Source of the DNA: Clostridium sp. CAG:1013
GTDB lineage: Bacteria > Bacillota > Clostridia > Oscillospirales > Acutalibacteraceae
DNA: 5,519 bases
Assembly: GCA_000432995.1 (NCBI GenBank)
Contig: HF972593.1
Span: 1-5,519, forward strand
Direction of reading: 5' to 3'
Shown here: positions 5,460 to 5,519 of the stretch, piece by piece
How positions within the stretch are numbered: the stretch's first letter is position 1
Layout: the number at the start of each line of letters is the position of its first letter
Translations under genes and position numbers: made by a program
Notes under the pieces: model-generated
Databases searched by the model: none
Seen by the model: only the letters and a program-made list of their open reading frames with translations
Told to the model about the DNA's origin: nothing

Positions 5460-5486
5460 CCCATTCCCTTATTCATTTCCCACAGG

Positions 5487-5519
5487 AAAGGCGGCCCGGT
5501 TATTTCCGGGCCGCCTTTT
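5487..5519 (+). terminator. Rho-independent terminator after noc
   Basis: A perfect 13-bp stem (AAAGGCGGCCCGG at 5487-5499 with its complement at 5506-5518) encloses the 6-base loop TTATTT. The stem's right arm ends in T's that continue to the window edge. It lies 27 bases after the noc stop and should end the mnmG-rsmG-GNAT-noc transcript. The T-tract probably continues past the window. The A-run on the left gives partial bidirectional character. Confidence 0.93.

Overview
The window is a chromosomal stretch from the replication-origin region of a Firmicute. The gene order mnmE – mnmG – rsmG – (acetyltransferase) – noc, all on the + strand, is the classic oriC-proximal block of Bacillota. 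It is normally preceded by rnpA/yidC/jag and followed by parA/parB. The DNA is fairly GC-rich by eye, and strong GGAGG-type ribosome binding sites precede every gene whose start is in the window. The compact Noc protein and the many GC-capped T/A hairpins between mnmE and mnmG suggest a gut-type clostridial lineage such as Oscillospiraceae. That taxonomic guess is inference.

Layout: 2-1060 is the C-terminal three quarters of MnmE, cut by the window start. 1061-1514 is a 454-bp non-coding interval packed with inverted repeats. Its core (1080-1435) is bounded by perfect 10-bp terminal inverted repeats and looks like a dispersed or MITE-like element between two genes that usually sit close together. 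1515-3410 is complete mnmG, 3410-4123 is rsmG overlapping it by one base, 4137-4577 is a small GNAT acetyltransferase, and 4659-5459 is noc. 5487-5519 is a strong intrinsic terminator that closes the operon at the window's edge.

The genes fall into two jobs. MnmE and MnmG form the complex that modifies wobble uridine-34 of certain tRNAs, and RsmG methylates 16S rRNA. Noc is a ParB-family CTP-dependent DNA clamp that stops division over the nucleoid. The most notable non-coding signal is a parS site (2996-3011) inside mnmG; read on the minus strand it matches the published TGTTNCACGTGAAACA consensus at every defined position. The Noc encoded 1.6 kb downstream carries the four residues (Q135, K141, K146, R163) associated with binding Noc sites rather than parS. 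The parS is therefore probably loaded by a ParB encoded outside the window. An exact DnaA-box 9-mer lies 75 bp from the parS.

I see no undescribed defence or mobile system here. The parts worth a second look are the intergenic repeat element, the parS inside mnmG, and a hairpin directly against the noc ribosome binding site.
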